Assembly (NCBI GenBank): GCA_005408345.1
Contig: SEMN01000406.1
Location: 310,001 to 374,000 of the forward strand
Direction of reading: 5' to 3'
DNA: 64,000 bases
Origin: Macquaria australasica
Lineage: Eukaryota; Chordata; Actinopteri; Centrarchiformes; Percichthyidae
Part shown: positions 34,586-47,206 of the stretch, piece after piece
Layout: each line of letters opens with the position of its first letter
How positions within the stretch are numbered: position 1 is the stretch's first letter
Translations under genes and position numbers: made by a program
The notes under the pieces: model-generated
What the model was told of the DNA's origin: nothing
What the model saw: only the letters and a program-made list of their open reading frames with translations
Database searches by the model: none

Positions 34586-36599
34586 CTGTACCTCCATCAC
34601 ACATACGTACAGTGAAAGTACACACACTGCCGAGATGTGTTATCATGCCTCAGCAAACACAGCTTCTTCCCAGCTTGATAGAAACACTAACAGACTGTAG
34701 TATAACTTTACCTTTCTGGTGCTGCTATCAGCCCACAGTCAAGTAGATTTCACTCTGGTTTAATTTAAACCTGGATGATCTTAAAGCCAAGGTCAATAGA
34801 AGTTTAAACATCATATGTGAAAAACTGTTTTTTAAATAAATTACTCTAAGTGCTACTCAATACCAACAAATTAAGTGAAAGAGCCCTTTTTGTCTGGCAT
34901 TACTGTACCATGATTTCATTTGTCCACGTGAAATTTACACATTTTAACTACAATTGCTGTAGTGGGTGTAGAGCAAAATGTATTCACATTCACACTGTAT
35001 GATTTACACATGTCAAACCCTATCAACCGTGCAGTTATAACTGTGGTCATTCTGTGCTGTAGGTGACTAAATATCTTATTTCAAATAAACACGAATGTTA
35101 CTGAGAGGACATGATGTGCACAGCAATTTGCAAAAAGTTAAATCACATTTAGGTACAAGGTGGTACAAGAGGTACATTTGGATACCTGTACTAAATGCCA
35201 TCCTTTTAGCCACACAAACTTTAAAAAGCCACGTTTATGGTGGCACATGCCCATCTTACTGTAACTGAGGTCCCATTTACAGTACATTTACAGTACACAC
35301 ATTTCAAGTGTCTCGTATCTGGATAAAGTCCAGATTAATAAACTTGCATTTACACTTAGCCACAGTTTGTCTCTGTTGGCCAGAGCTCACATCTGATTGC
35401 ATTCATCTTGGTTTTCCTGGGCTACATGTAAATTGTGGTAAGCCCAACTCCAGTCCCGAGGGTGGTAGTAATGCTCCCGAAGCTGTCTGGAAACCACCAA
35501 AAACACCAGAAGAATTTTAGGACTTTAGCAGTTTAATCACAACAATAACAGTTTTGTTACTATTAGTATCCTTTATGGTATACCTCTAGGGTTGATAGAT
35601 CCTTATGTCTCATCTCAAAATTCTACTTAACTAGTTTAAACTCACACAGAAAAAGAAACTGCTTGATTTTTTCAAATAGAAGTATTGTAGGTGCTGTGCA
35701 AAAGGAGCTCGAGGAAGAAAAACGAGGCAAAACCAAAGGTTTGCCCTTACTGACATTGTGGACAGATGAGCTTTTGGTCACAGGAGTCAGGTTTATTAGA
35801 GCTCTTAATCAAAACTGAGGCAAATGACTTAACAGCTTCCTCATTATTAACACTGAAATGAAAGGAAAAGCACAACACTTCCCACTATAGAATTCAAGAG
35901 ACAAAGATAAACAAGGTATAAGACAAAAGAGGCATGACAAGAAGAAATAAAGAGACAGAGGGAGAGAGAAGGGATAAGGAAAACACAATAAACACAAAAG
36001 GAAGAGACAGAGGATGAAGAAAATAAAAAAGAGTCAGGGACAGATGAAAAAGAAAAGCAGAGATGTAGCTGTTAAAAAAGGGAGACTGAGAGAAGGGGAG
36101 ATACTCCCTTGTCTCAGACTATAGATCTCATTGATTGGTATTGATTCTGACATGTACCCTGACCATCCAACTAGATAGTGTCAGAAATATTTTATATTAA
36201 TATAAAACATTTTTCACCTGCTTTCATGTCATATTATTGTTATCATTATTGTTGTACTGCCAAGGCCAACACATGATATCAAAGGCTTTACTGCTACATT
36301 TGCTACAACATGTAGGCTGCGGATAACACATCCTTGAGTTTGCCAATTTGAAGTCTGAGCAGGATTTTATCTGATGTAAACTTACAGAGTTACATAAAGC
36401 AGCTGTGCCAGCTCTGTGGATTTGAACAAATAGCATTTTATCTGAAATGAACTACCCATTAGCAGCACTCTCTGTCCTCCCGTCTTTGAATTGGTTCTCC
36501 AAGCTGGATGATGCCCGGAACAAATTCTGCAGGAAAAATAAAAACTCTACTCTACTCACACCATCCTAACTGCTAAGAGACCACCCACTTTTGGACTTA

Positions 36600-36680
36600 T
36601 GGACAGGGATGCAAACTCATCAGGGGTGAAAAAGGTGACAAAGATGCAAACCTGGGGCCATGCGTTAGAAGGCTCTGAAT
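36600..36680. repeat. dispersed repeat fragment
   Basis: Contains GGGATGCAAACTCATCAGGG followed by GTGAAAAAGGTGAC, a text I recall from fish DNA-transposon termini. The partner terminus was not found. Confidence 0.4.
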
Positions 36681-37061
36681 AACTGGTTAAGTGGACCTTT
36701 GAGCTTAGATTATTTTGTTCCACAATAAAGAAATTCTATATATTTCTCATTGTGTTATAAAGTATTAAGTTTAGTTCAAATTTAAACTTGATTGTTTTGC
36801 AACTTATATTGCAATAAATAAAACAGCCTGCACAAAAAAAAAAGAATGTGGGCCCAGAAATGATCCTTGAGGGTGCCATATTGGTCCCTGGGTTAAAATC
36901 TTATCACATGTGAGTCTGTGATGAAATGCGTATTTGATTGAGGATCCGTGATATGAAACATTTGAGAAACCCTGTGGTAAAACATCTGCCGTCAGCACAC
37001 AGTCTCTTCAATCAGTATTATACAGGATGTAGCCTACAAGCCTACGAGCATTTTAAATAGT

Positions 37062-37089
<28 letters not shown>
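37062..37089 (+). repeat. (CA)n microsatellite
   Basis: Fourteen units. Confidence 0.93.
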
Positions 37090-37092
<3 letters not shown>

Positions 37093-38000
37093 CCACAGCC
37101 ACAGCTGGAGGATGTGCCTGCTTTTGGTTATCATCATCATACCAGCTGTGCATGGGCATGTCAAAGACAATGTGAGATGATACGACAGACTGATGCTTTA
37201 TCATAAAGAATTAAAAAACATACACGCAACTCAGTTTGATGTGCCATTTGTGTTTAGCATCATAAATAACAAACCAATCAACAAGATCTCATCTATCGCC
37301 GGATCTATGTCGCCATCTGTGTTTCATCCATAACCTTTATTCCATCTCATTAACATGATGAATCTGGAAAGGTTCTGAGGCTGTATTACATATGTATATA
37401 AGCATAATAGATCATGTTTGATTAGCTGTGGAAGTTTTATTTTTTCACATCATGGTCATGTGAGGTGATATCAAGATCCATGTCTTTAAATGTCATATTA
37501 GCCCACTAGCTTGATCAAATCAAATCCATTTGTTACTTTTAAATACTTACAGTATGACAACAGACAGATTTGGGGAAGAGAGCATATTGTATCATTGCAA
37601 CTTCACTTGCCAATTTGAATAACAAAATACTGATAAGTACTAGAAACATAATTACATCATTTATAATTGCAACAAATGTCAGAACCACTGCTTCTTCAGA
37701 GATTTTAGAGACCAGGCTGAAGCACAATCACATGAGCAGTTCATGTTCTTTCTGGACATCAATGGTTGTCTCAGTGTTGCTGATCTATCTTGCATATCAG
37801 GGAGGTTGTAGATGTTTCAATAGCCCCATAGTTCCATTAACTGCTTTGCCTATATAGATGAAAAATAAATCCTTGAATACCATTGATAGGGATCAAACAC
37901 CATATTTATATATGCGTTTAGATCACAAAGCTCCATGCAATCTAAGCTAGCATTTAGCTAAAATGCTAAACTAATGTAACAATAGCTCAAAGTGGAGAAG

Positions 38001-38100
38001 AGTCATAAAGTCAGCAAAGTGACTCAGTAATGTGAGTTATACAGCAATATTTACAAAAAAATTAATCAGCCACCATAAGCTAGTGGTCATACCAGACCTA
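38001..38100 (+). repeat. uninterrupted partner of the repeat at 25390-25610
   Basis: Same blocks in the same order as at 25390, without the LINE-like insertion. Confidence 0.7.
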
Positions 38101-38513
38101 TAAGTGAATCAGAGAAAAGTAATTTCACATGGCATGCCCTAAAAAGAGAAAAGTAGACAGCGAAAACAGAGCTTTTAATCCAGAATGGACAGACTCTTAC
38201 ATGTTCATTCTTCCCTAGGACAGTTCAAAACCAGTGTGTCTCATATGTTCAGAGACCTACGTAAATTCTTAGTCAGGGACAACCCTAATTCCTACTAAAC
38301 TGTTTACATTGCTAATGAACATGAATATTCCAGTAATATTCCCCATGCAGATGTGCATACTCCGGCTGTGTTTGGAATCATCAAATTCTGAATATTCTCA
38401 TATTCAGAATAATAATGGAAAATTTGTCTGCATGTAAAAGTAGTTACTGACAGCTAGACAGGTTAACATTCAACTCATTGGACCAGACTGTGCCACTGGC
38501 AGGGTGCTAATTT

Positions 38514-38535
38514 TGTGTGTGTGTGTGTGTGTGTG
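38514..38535 (+). repeat. (TG)n microsatellite
   Basis: Eleven units. Confidence 0.9.
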
Positions 38536-38836
38536 GTGATGGTAATGATGCTAATACAGCACTGTCTCCAGGCTGACACAGCTTAACAATGACAGGAAGA
38601 GAGAAAGACAGAGAGAACGGGTGGAACAGAGACAGAAACAAAAAAAAAGCAAAAAATGCTAATAGGGAAAAAGAAATACAGACAGAATGAATGAAGATGA
38701 GGCCTAAAAAACAAGGAAGAAAAATAAAGAGAAGAAGCCTGAGAGATAAAGACAAAGAAAGACAGTCCTACAGCTAATTTAAGTCTAGACAGTGCTGGCC
38801 AAAGTGTCGAAGCAATTACACTTAATCTTCGAAACG

Positions 38837-38859
38837 CACACACACACACACACACACAC
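38837..38859 (+). repeat. (CA)n microsatellite
   Basis: Eleven units. Confidence 0.9.
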
Positions 38860-40027
38860 TCCTAGAAGGATCCCTGATGGCCCTGATACATAGAGCAGAA
38901 TCTGAGGAGCTTGTATTTTGTGCAGTGATACTAGCAAAAAAAAGTCCAGGATCATTACTGGACTGGTGCTGACTACGACTAATATCGAAATCACATGATC
39001 TCTTAATTTCAACCATTCGAATTTAGCCAAAGGCCCTACATCAATGCAAAACATGTTTCAGTATGCCGTACCCTACACTGTTGAAAACAACATTAATTAT
39101 TAACATATCATGTCTCTGTAACAACCAGGGGGAAAGCCTCATTAAAGCAGTGTATGTTTAATTCAATCAATAAACTCAATAAATTATCACTGCATCATAA
39201 TTAGTGTTAACATAAAGATCTTCAGTGAGAAACTGGCAGTCTCTGATAGTAGAGCTGAATAATTGATTGTTTTTACATAAAAATCATAACTTGACAAATT
39301 ATATTTTAAGCTACATGTATAATCAAGCTGTAAGTTTTATGCGCAGGTGATGACTGATTTCGGCAGCTATGAATACAACTGTCCCTGGCAAACGTAGCCA
39401 CATTACCACATTAGCTAATTACCATTTATTCTTTGAGTTAGCCACACTACAAAATGAAACTTGTGTTGTAAGTACTCTTTGCATGCTCATTGGCCAAAGA
39501 AGGATTTGGAGTCAAAGAACCACAACTCTGTGTTTTTTTTTTTTTTGCTTTTCAAAAAAGATCAACAATGCGGTGAGTCTTTCTCCATTTAAACTGATTA
39601 CATCATATCATTTTCAGACAGCTGGCTAGCAGTTAGCTCAATAGTTGTTAAGTATAAACGACTGACAGCTGGTGGATAGTGAACAGTTCAACTTTAAAGC
39701 ACATTATATCATCATTTTAATCTTATCACCTTAAAAGTTATGAACTGGGACCTGGATTCAGAGATGTGAAGTAGCTTGTCTTGTACAGTCAGATATCAGA
39801 ACTTTTAGAGCTTGTTACATTTTCAGATGTGACTAACCAGAAAAAAATAATGAAAGTAAAAGAAAATAATTAAGTAAGTAGTAAGGAGTATATGTAATAT
39901 TGTACTCAATCTAAGCTAATCATATTTTTAGTTAAGTTTAGTTTAGTTAAGATTTCTTGACTTTTCTTTGACTGGTTGGTTTGAAAATTGAGTCCCTAGC
40001 AACAGTGATTTTATTAGACTATTTTCA

Positions 40028-40178
40028 TGTAGCAAAAAAGACAAATCTGTAATTACGCTTAGTACAAATGTATCTTATTGAAAACTGTACATTACAAACA
40101 CAGGAGTTTAATTTCAATTTGCAATTACAGTATTGGTCAGAAAACTAGGTATTTTCCTCAAATCATTCAGCCCTAGAA
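40028..40178 (+). repeat. dispersed repeat C, copy 2
   Basis: Partner of 26838-27004 (CTTAGTACAAATGTATCTTA, ACAGGAGTTTAATT, GTATTGGTCAGAAAA). Confidence 0.6.
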
Positions 40179-42345
40179 GACCGAAGTGAAGTGAAAAGCC
40201 AATGAAAAATAAACCCTTTCTTTCCTTACATCATCTTAGCAACCCAAAATGTCAGGCTCTATGGGAAATGTGCTTTTTATAACAATATAATAAACAAATA
40301 ATAAACACTAGTTCTAACAATACCACAGGTGTATGTCACAGATAGAAGCTATCACCTTCACTTGTTCCCGGTAATTTTACAAAGTTCCAAAGTTACTTTG
40401 ACAATAATGTATTGATGTTTTCAAATGTTACACATAGCAGCTTTAAACTACCACTAATTTGTGGTCCCAGAAGTTGGCCGTATCATGAACATGAACATAC
40501 TGATGTAAAGGGGACTTTACTCAATGGTACAGGCCCCCAGAGGAACTAAAGCAACTACATGTGGACGTTCTCTCAATAGAACAGGAACTACAACAGTCCC
40601 TTGTTAGCACAAATTACCTCCCCTTCTATATAATAACTCATGTTTCTGTGTGTCTACAGGGCTTTTGTGTCTGCTCTATTTAATTCTCCAGTCTGGACGA
40701 CTCCCTTATTCTCCATCCTTCGCTCTCCTCTTCCTCAAACCCTCCAGTTTGCTCTTATCTATATTACTTCTCTCTTAATCTCCCAGCTCTACCCTTTCCT
40801 TCTGTCTGTCATCCATCCATTATTCACATCACTTGTATTAGGTAAGCATGTTTACAGAGAGCTTATCCTATCTCTCTGCAATGTCATTGTAGAAAATGTT
40901 TAAAAATCTATGTTTCAAAACTCTAAAACCACTATGAAATACTTAAAATGATTTTTTTCATCAAAATATTCATTTTTAAGGCAATTTTCCTAACAACTAA
41001 TGGAATTATCTGCTTTGCTTCAAGGAACAGATCACAGAAAATATTCCAAACAGGTTATGTATATATGTGTTGGGGAAAGACCAGGGACATTTTGTGCTAA
41101 TCCAGTAAAGACTGAAGAAGTGGGGCTAATTAAATGAGCTGCTTGGGCTATTCCTCTGCCAGCTAATTTAGCTACTGATATCATGGATGTCATCACAGTT
41201 AAAAAGAACTTTAAGTGAACAATTTCAGTTCACCACTGAGATCCATCAGCCTCCACACAAACAAATATTTACCTACAGCTGCTGACAAAATCTGATGAGA
41301 AACATCATCTTAAAAATAAAACATTTTCTTTCTTAAAAATGGGCATCTCACCAATTATGCACATAAAGGTCAGTTTAGCCGTCACAAGGGATATGAGTGT
41401 AAAAACAGTTGTATAATGTCTTCTATGGCTCTGGATGAAGTTAAGGGCCTTTATAATAATCCTAATCCTACTGGGATTTAGAGAATATGTGATTGTATGT
41501 GACTTTACCATAAGCTTACTTTACACTGTACTGTAATTTCTCATGTCAAACACCCATGTCATCAGCATTGATGACATGACATATTTTGATATGGTGTCAG
41601 TATAATAATACAGGGTAATGGGGAGATAACTGGGGAGAGAAGGTGGGATATTCATAACACATCCACATCGGGATCAACACAACCAGCGTGACCATGTGGA
41701 CCAGTGCAAATGGGAGATTCCATTAAATAACTATACCAGTGGTTTTGCACATTCAGCCCAGTAAATCCTGTGTGCTTACAACTCTCATTACTGACAACCA
41801 TTTCCCAATTTATGCAACTGGCGCTATAATTTTTAAAGCGTCTTAAAGCGACCATTCATTTTAGTACATTATCTCGCAGAGCCTTGCTCAACATAGATTA
41901 GGTATCATATTGAAACACACTGGATTATATTAAAGTTACTTAATTTAAGAGTTTTAATAGTGTTAAAATGACAGAGTGCTAAAAAAGCTAAAATGGCTAC
42001 ATGCTTTGGGAAATGACTGGCACTCATGGAAGGTGTAAGCAGAGTAGTTATTTGCAAAACTGGTATGGTCCTTTCAGGGTGCAGTGAAGATACACTCTGC
42101 AGCGAAATTGTCTGTTTGAGCGGGTTTACCACCTTGAAACTAGAGGCCAATTTCATCTAGCCGACTTAAATTTTAAGCCCAGTGATGTCAAAATGTCAAA
42201 ACGGCTGTTTTTTCGAAATATCTACCAGACAACTCAACTCTAACCTCTTCGAGAAAAGAGAGCTTCCCTAGAGGGATCAACATCACATTAGGGAAAAGCA
42301 TCACTCCCTCTTCACGTCTTTGCATAAACGCTCATGACGACTTAC

Positions 42346-42533
42346 CGCTCTTGGTGTCCTTTCCATCCAGCAAGGGTCGGTAGTCACTCTTGGAGACTGT
42401 CTCTCCCACCTTGTCATCATAGCTCTCTTTCTCCAGCGTGGCCACAAAGTCTCTCTTCAGCAGGGCCTCAGCAGGGGCCCCACCTCCACCCCCACCCAGA
42501 GCATCTCGCAGGCTCAGGTCCATAATCCTGTTA
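42346..42533 (-). CDS. map4: map4 first coding exon (N-terminus)
   Basis: Start codon at 42523-42521; 59 codons plus one base to a strong donor (AGCG then GTAAGT) at 42346/42345. The product begins MDLSLRDAL, has a six-glycine run, then LLKRDFVATLE, DDKVGETVSKSDY and RPLLD. Vertebrate MAP4 begins MADLSLADAL and continues KRDF-ATLE, DD-VGETV-K-DY and PLLD at the same spacing, so the family call is strong. MAP4 is a cytoplasmic microtubule-stabilising protein of the MAP2/tau family; this end belongs to the projection domain, not the tubulin-binding repeats. Upstream of the ATG are two tandem acceptors after a pyrimidine tract (exon starting at 42533, or six bases later at 42527), so a non-coding 5' exon must precede it. 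Translation past the donor stops after two codons, confirming that splicing is needed. The intron is phase 1 and its last base joins GT of the next exon to make glycine. Confidence 0.95.
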
Positions 42534-44294
42534 CTGTAGAGAAAAAGGAGAGACGGGTGTGATTACTTTTATTATTCTTTGTTTATTGCTATTTTTCTCC
42601 TTTACCCACTCCACTTCACAGGTTGTCTGACAGTCATATTGCCTGTGTGTCATAAATAAATCTTCTTTCCAGTGACCATCACACTTATTATTTGTATGTG
42701 ACTGACCACTTCACACCTTTTACAAGCCTGTCGATTCAGGTGAGCAGTGGTGTGATAGCAGATGCAGCCTGATAATAAAAATCACCCAAGAACAGATAAA
42801 GAGACCGGCACATGTTGCACTGTGTGACGTGTTTTCTTTCCTCTGTATCTCTGTTTTCACTGTTTTACTTTATATCTTCTTCTCTCTCTTAATTCAGTTT
42901 AGTGGGACATGCTTGACTGGGCAACCATTTTCTAAGATTAATTAATGTTAGTAATTAGAGCCAAAGTAATAATAACAACTGAAACTGAACTAGAAATCAA
43001 CAAAAACTCAAAGTGTTCAAGAACATCTGTAAATGTTGACAAATCTGTGGAAGTGAAATTAATTGCGGATAGAATTTTTAACACTTTTTTTATACACTTG
43101 TTTATGTTATAACGTAGTGGTTGAAAAAGGAAAAATACTGCACCGACTGAAAAACATAATGTTGTGTTTTCCTTTGCACTCCTCCTGATACTTCAGTAGC
43201 TGTTTAACATGAATCATGAACTTCTCCTGGTGCGGTGGTAAATACAAAGATAAATAAACAATGGTCTCTAAATAAGTGAAAGTGCAATGAGGCAAACATA
43301 CATCCATTGAATATCCAGAAAACAATTTCTTCTCATGTTTGTTTTCCTATAATAGTACCCATAGACTTTTCATAAAAATGACTTCTGATTCCAAAATAAT
43401 CCACCAAAACATGACCGTCTTATTCCAACCATATGTCATGAATGTTAAGCATAGTATGTTAGTAGTTAGGATTTACCCTGAAGACAGTTTTTTAGCCAGG
43501 ATGTGCCGATCTAGGGAGAGAATGTGATAAAATAGCTGCTTTTCTGGAGAGTTGACACTTGGAAACAGGACAGTAATGTATCCTCACACAATGACTCGCC
43601 ACTGCCCGCAATGACAGGTGTCAAGATGCCACCATCAAGTGGACTGACATAGAAAACAATGGGTGCAAGTGTTTTGATGTGCGTAGTACACTGCAAGTGT
43701 GTGTTGCCATTATGGTTGTTTGTGCTGATAAGGCTAAATGAAAGATTATTGATGGAATAAGAGTAAAGTAAAACATGTCAGGAATCATGTCTGTAATTAA
43801 AGATTTAGCGCAGTGCAATTATATGCAATTATAATCATCATTATCAATCATCAGTGAGTGATCATCAATCAGACACTCATGTCAAGTCTTGATCCATTTA
43901 TTGCAGCAATATGCATTTTAGTTTGGCGGCGTGGCTCTGCTTATACAATGCTTTGGAAAAAATCTGAGCATGCTTTACACAGACCTACAAACTACACCTG
44001 AGATACACAACCTTTGATGACCAAGTTAACGCATATTAACAACATTCAAAATTCACTTACAACTAAATGCTAATATAGGAGGAGGCTGGGGAGGTGGAGG
44101 GAGTTCAACTTCTGAAAGCAGATAGCAGTGTAGCAGCGAGGATGCAGAGCTCAGTGTCACAGACTGAATGAGTGGCAATCTTTCCCCATGATCTGATTGG
44201 TTAGTAGTTGGGGTTTTGACTGGTTTTAATATGACACTCTTAACTGATAGCCTGGCATCGTCAGATCAGTTCACAAATGCAAATTAATCTGGAA

Positions 44295-44720
44295 CCTCTC
44301 AGTTGATTTTTGATTTCCAAGGGTCGTCATCAACGGCCGCAGACCAAAATGACTCTGGACACAACTGGAAAGATCTACAACCAATCAGAGCAACAAAACG
44401 TGACGTAGCACTGAGCAAATCCTGTCAAATGTCCGGCAAACACATCTTTCTTATCAACAAAATTTTAAGTGCAGTTGTTTGTTCTTCTTTTAGAGAAAAT
44501 ATACCGTCCAGTTGATTTAATACTGACACAATAGCATATTCAGAACGTTCCACATCAGCGGCAGCCATCTTGGTTGTTTAAGAAAATGCCTCCTCTGTAC
44601 AGTCATTGTATCAAACCCGCCCCATATTAGATAAACGGTTGTGACTGGCCCGACCCAGGCCAGGTGGGCTGGAAATCTGTCTGAATGGGAGGGGGACCAG
44701 AGAAAATAAAACATGAGCTT
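44295..44720. repeat. probable dispersed fish repeat
   Basis: Contains GGTCGTCATCAACGGCCGCA, ACCAATCAGAGCAACAAAAC, GTGACGTAGCA and GGCAGCCATCTTGGTTGTTT. It is more CpG-rich than its surroundings; I recall similar text in many fish introns. No second copy is present in this window. Confidence 0.4.
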
Positions 44721-45082
44721 GCAGATGCATCTAGTTTCCAGGCAACTTAACTGATGCTTTGGCACACAAGTAGTGATGTGTTTTGTGTTTCCAAAATGGA
44801 AATAAACAGAGGAAGAACTGGGTAGCTAAACCAACATAAACTTAACTTCAAATATTTCAAAATAAAAATAAAACTCAACCTTGAAAATGGAGCATGGTTG
44901 GTTTGGGTTAGATTGATTCTTCACTACACCTGCTACGTCACAATCATAAAACATAAACGGTGTACCAGCATGACCACTGAACAAACTCTTCTTTCTTTCT
45001 GTCCTCTGTTTCTGTTTATCCCTCCATCCACCCTCCCAGCAAACAAGCTGTCATTGTCTTGCAACTGTACCACACACATTCA

Positions 45083-45084
<2 letters not shown>

Positions 45085-45126
<42 letters not shown>
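45085..45126 (+). repeat. (CA)n microsatellite
   Basis: About 21 units. Confidence 0.96.
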
Positions 45127-45130
<4 letters not shown>

Positions 45131-46617
45131 TACACACACCACTGGGGTCAGTAGCCAGTATGAGGACATACAGTAGAGTGTTAGCAGGCCTTGAGTGGAA
45201 CTGTAGGCCATTGTTTCAGGGGAAGGACACAGTACAGTGGACACCTCACACAACACACACACACTTTCACTTTGGGTTTCTACTTCTTCAACAGTTCTCT
45301 GTTTTCTCTCTATTGCAGCTATTAATGACTGTCTATTTTCCTGTTATTGCTTTCTGGTTACTGAAATGCTTTAACACACACATTTTGTCTTACAATCACA
45401 GAGCACTCTCTCTCTCAGACACACACGTACTTGCGATGCACTCAATAATCACTCCAATACAAAAATGAACCAATCACAAATAGAGGCTTCCTAATCTCTA
45501 TTACCCTCTTAGTGTATTATTCTGCAATATTTATCGCTCTATTGGAGACGTTTCATAAGCCAGAATATTCAGTGGCCTGGAGCTGGTGTTCTTTGTTTTC
45601 TCTCACCTAGTCTGCCTCTCATTACTTAAAATAGCAGAGTTTTTTGTTTGTTTGTTTAAATTATAAATGCATATCTTTACTTACCCTAGGCCAGTTGGGT
45701 TTAACCGACAAAGACATGCTGTTTTTACTAATGCTGAAACTTGACCTATGACCTTGAATTTAGATTTATGAAATATTTTTGACGATTCTTCCAGTCCGTG
45801 CAGACAGCTTGGGCCTTTGTCAAACCAGCCCCTACACCCTCTCCCTACCCACTTCCAGTCCATTTGCGTGCCGTCCCAAACCATGAAGTAGGGAGTGGAA
45901 GTGGGTTATAAAACCCTCCAACAGCGAGTCTACATCGATGCTGACTTACTGACCACGCCGCTCCGTACAGATATAAGTTCCGTATGACTACCTGTACAAA
46001 CTGCTCAAACTAAGACATTTAATAGTCATACAGACGTTACCAACATACATTGTATTGTAAGTTCTTTAGTCTAGAATGACAGTAGATGTGTTCATTTGAT
46101 TGTAAAGTGTTGTATATTTACAGAGACAGTTGCAAAAACCAAGCAGCTTATAAACGTCAGAGTGAACAGATCACGGCAACAGTTGCTGCTTCCGAAAGAT
46201 GCTGATAAAAACCGTGGTTACGAAATGTTACGACAGTTCCTGTTTCTGCTGGAAAGAGGGAAGTTTGTCCCAAAGCTATTTATACGCTACATCTTAATGA
46301 ACGGTGCTTCATTCAGCTGTGAGTGTGACTACAAACAGAGTTACACTCCGTGACAGAGTGGGAGTGGGGAGGGTCCAGTTTGAGAAAGGTCCCTTGATAA
46401 CCTCCAGTCCTCCAGGAAAGAAATGAAGAATATTGCAAGCATATGGGAAATGCACCTCAGCAAAGCCCCCACTACACTGGATAAAATCACAAAAAAGGAC
46501 CAGGAAGAGTTTTGTATAGCAGAGGAGACTTTAGGGCTGACCATTACCAAGGATTATTCCACTCTTTTAGGAAACTGGAATTGTAGCCCATATATAAGCT
46601 ACTGTTTCTTATTTTCT

Positions 46618-46740
46618 TAAAGCTGCAATAATCAATATTTTTCATATCAACAATGTATACAATTATTATGTGTAATGTGAAAGGGGTCACTAGTAATGAA
46701 CCTGCAGAGAATCATCATCTAACTCTGCATTTCCTCTCAG
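46618..46740 (+). repeat. dispersed repeat D, copy 1
   Basis: GCTGCAATAATCAATATTTT, ACAATGTATACAATTATTAT, GTGTAATG and CTCTGCATTTCC correspond to 51195-51300. Confidence 0.6.
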
Positions 46741-46879
46741 CTCAACAGAGCTTTTCCATGTCAACACTAAGGTCAAACCAGCATTACTTGCACATAGAAA
46801 TCAACTTTGACATGACAAGTGTATAATATCAGTGTTACACAGATGCATTATGATATAACTGGTGGTAAGTAAAAAGCTA

Positions 46880-46898
46880 TGTGTGTATCTGTGTGTGT

Positions 46899-46991
<93 letters not shown>

Positions 46992-47015
46992 TGATGATGA
47001 TGACGATGATGATGA
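46880..47015 (+). repeat. compound (TG)n/(GA)n/(GAT)n microsatellite
   Basis: Two TG arrays separated by TATC, then GA units, then GAT units with one GAC. Confidence 0.95.
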
Positions 47016-47175
47016 GGGGTTGTTGGGTGAGACAGCTGTTGCACTCTGAGGGATTAAAAACTATCTGTGCACCCACAATCCCCTGCTCCAGCATCCACCG
47101 CCTCTCCCTCTCTGAAACCCAACCGTCTGCTACATAATCATCTCATCCTTCAGAACACTGACAGCTCTCATGCAA

Positions 47176-47176
<1 letters not shown>

Positions 47177-47204
<28 letters not shown>
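47177..47204 (+). repeat. (CA)n microsatellite
   Basis: Fourteen units. Confidence 0.93.

Positions 47205-47206
<2 letters not shown>

Larger units (their letters stand above)
23199..42345 (-). other. map4: map4 first coding intron (19.1 kb)
   Basis: Phase 1, joining the N-terminal exon to the exon at 23112. It contains microsatellites, a perfect palindrome at 24060, several dispersed repeat pairs, a terminal-inverted-repeat element at 25950-26806, LINE-like tails near 25441, 30600 and 33752, and a possible LTR remnant at 31448. The intervals 27010-27900, 29220-30560, 31900-33300, 34690-36580, 37100-37990 and 40180-42340 show no supported feature beyond short simple runs. Confidence 0.75.

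Noticed and set aside
46096..46353. 85-codon + frame with ordinary composition.
   Set aside because: No recognisable motif or splice partner; surrounding CpG-richer text with near-inverted ACCCACTTCC / GGAAGTGGGT blocks looks transposon-derived.
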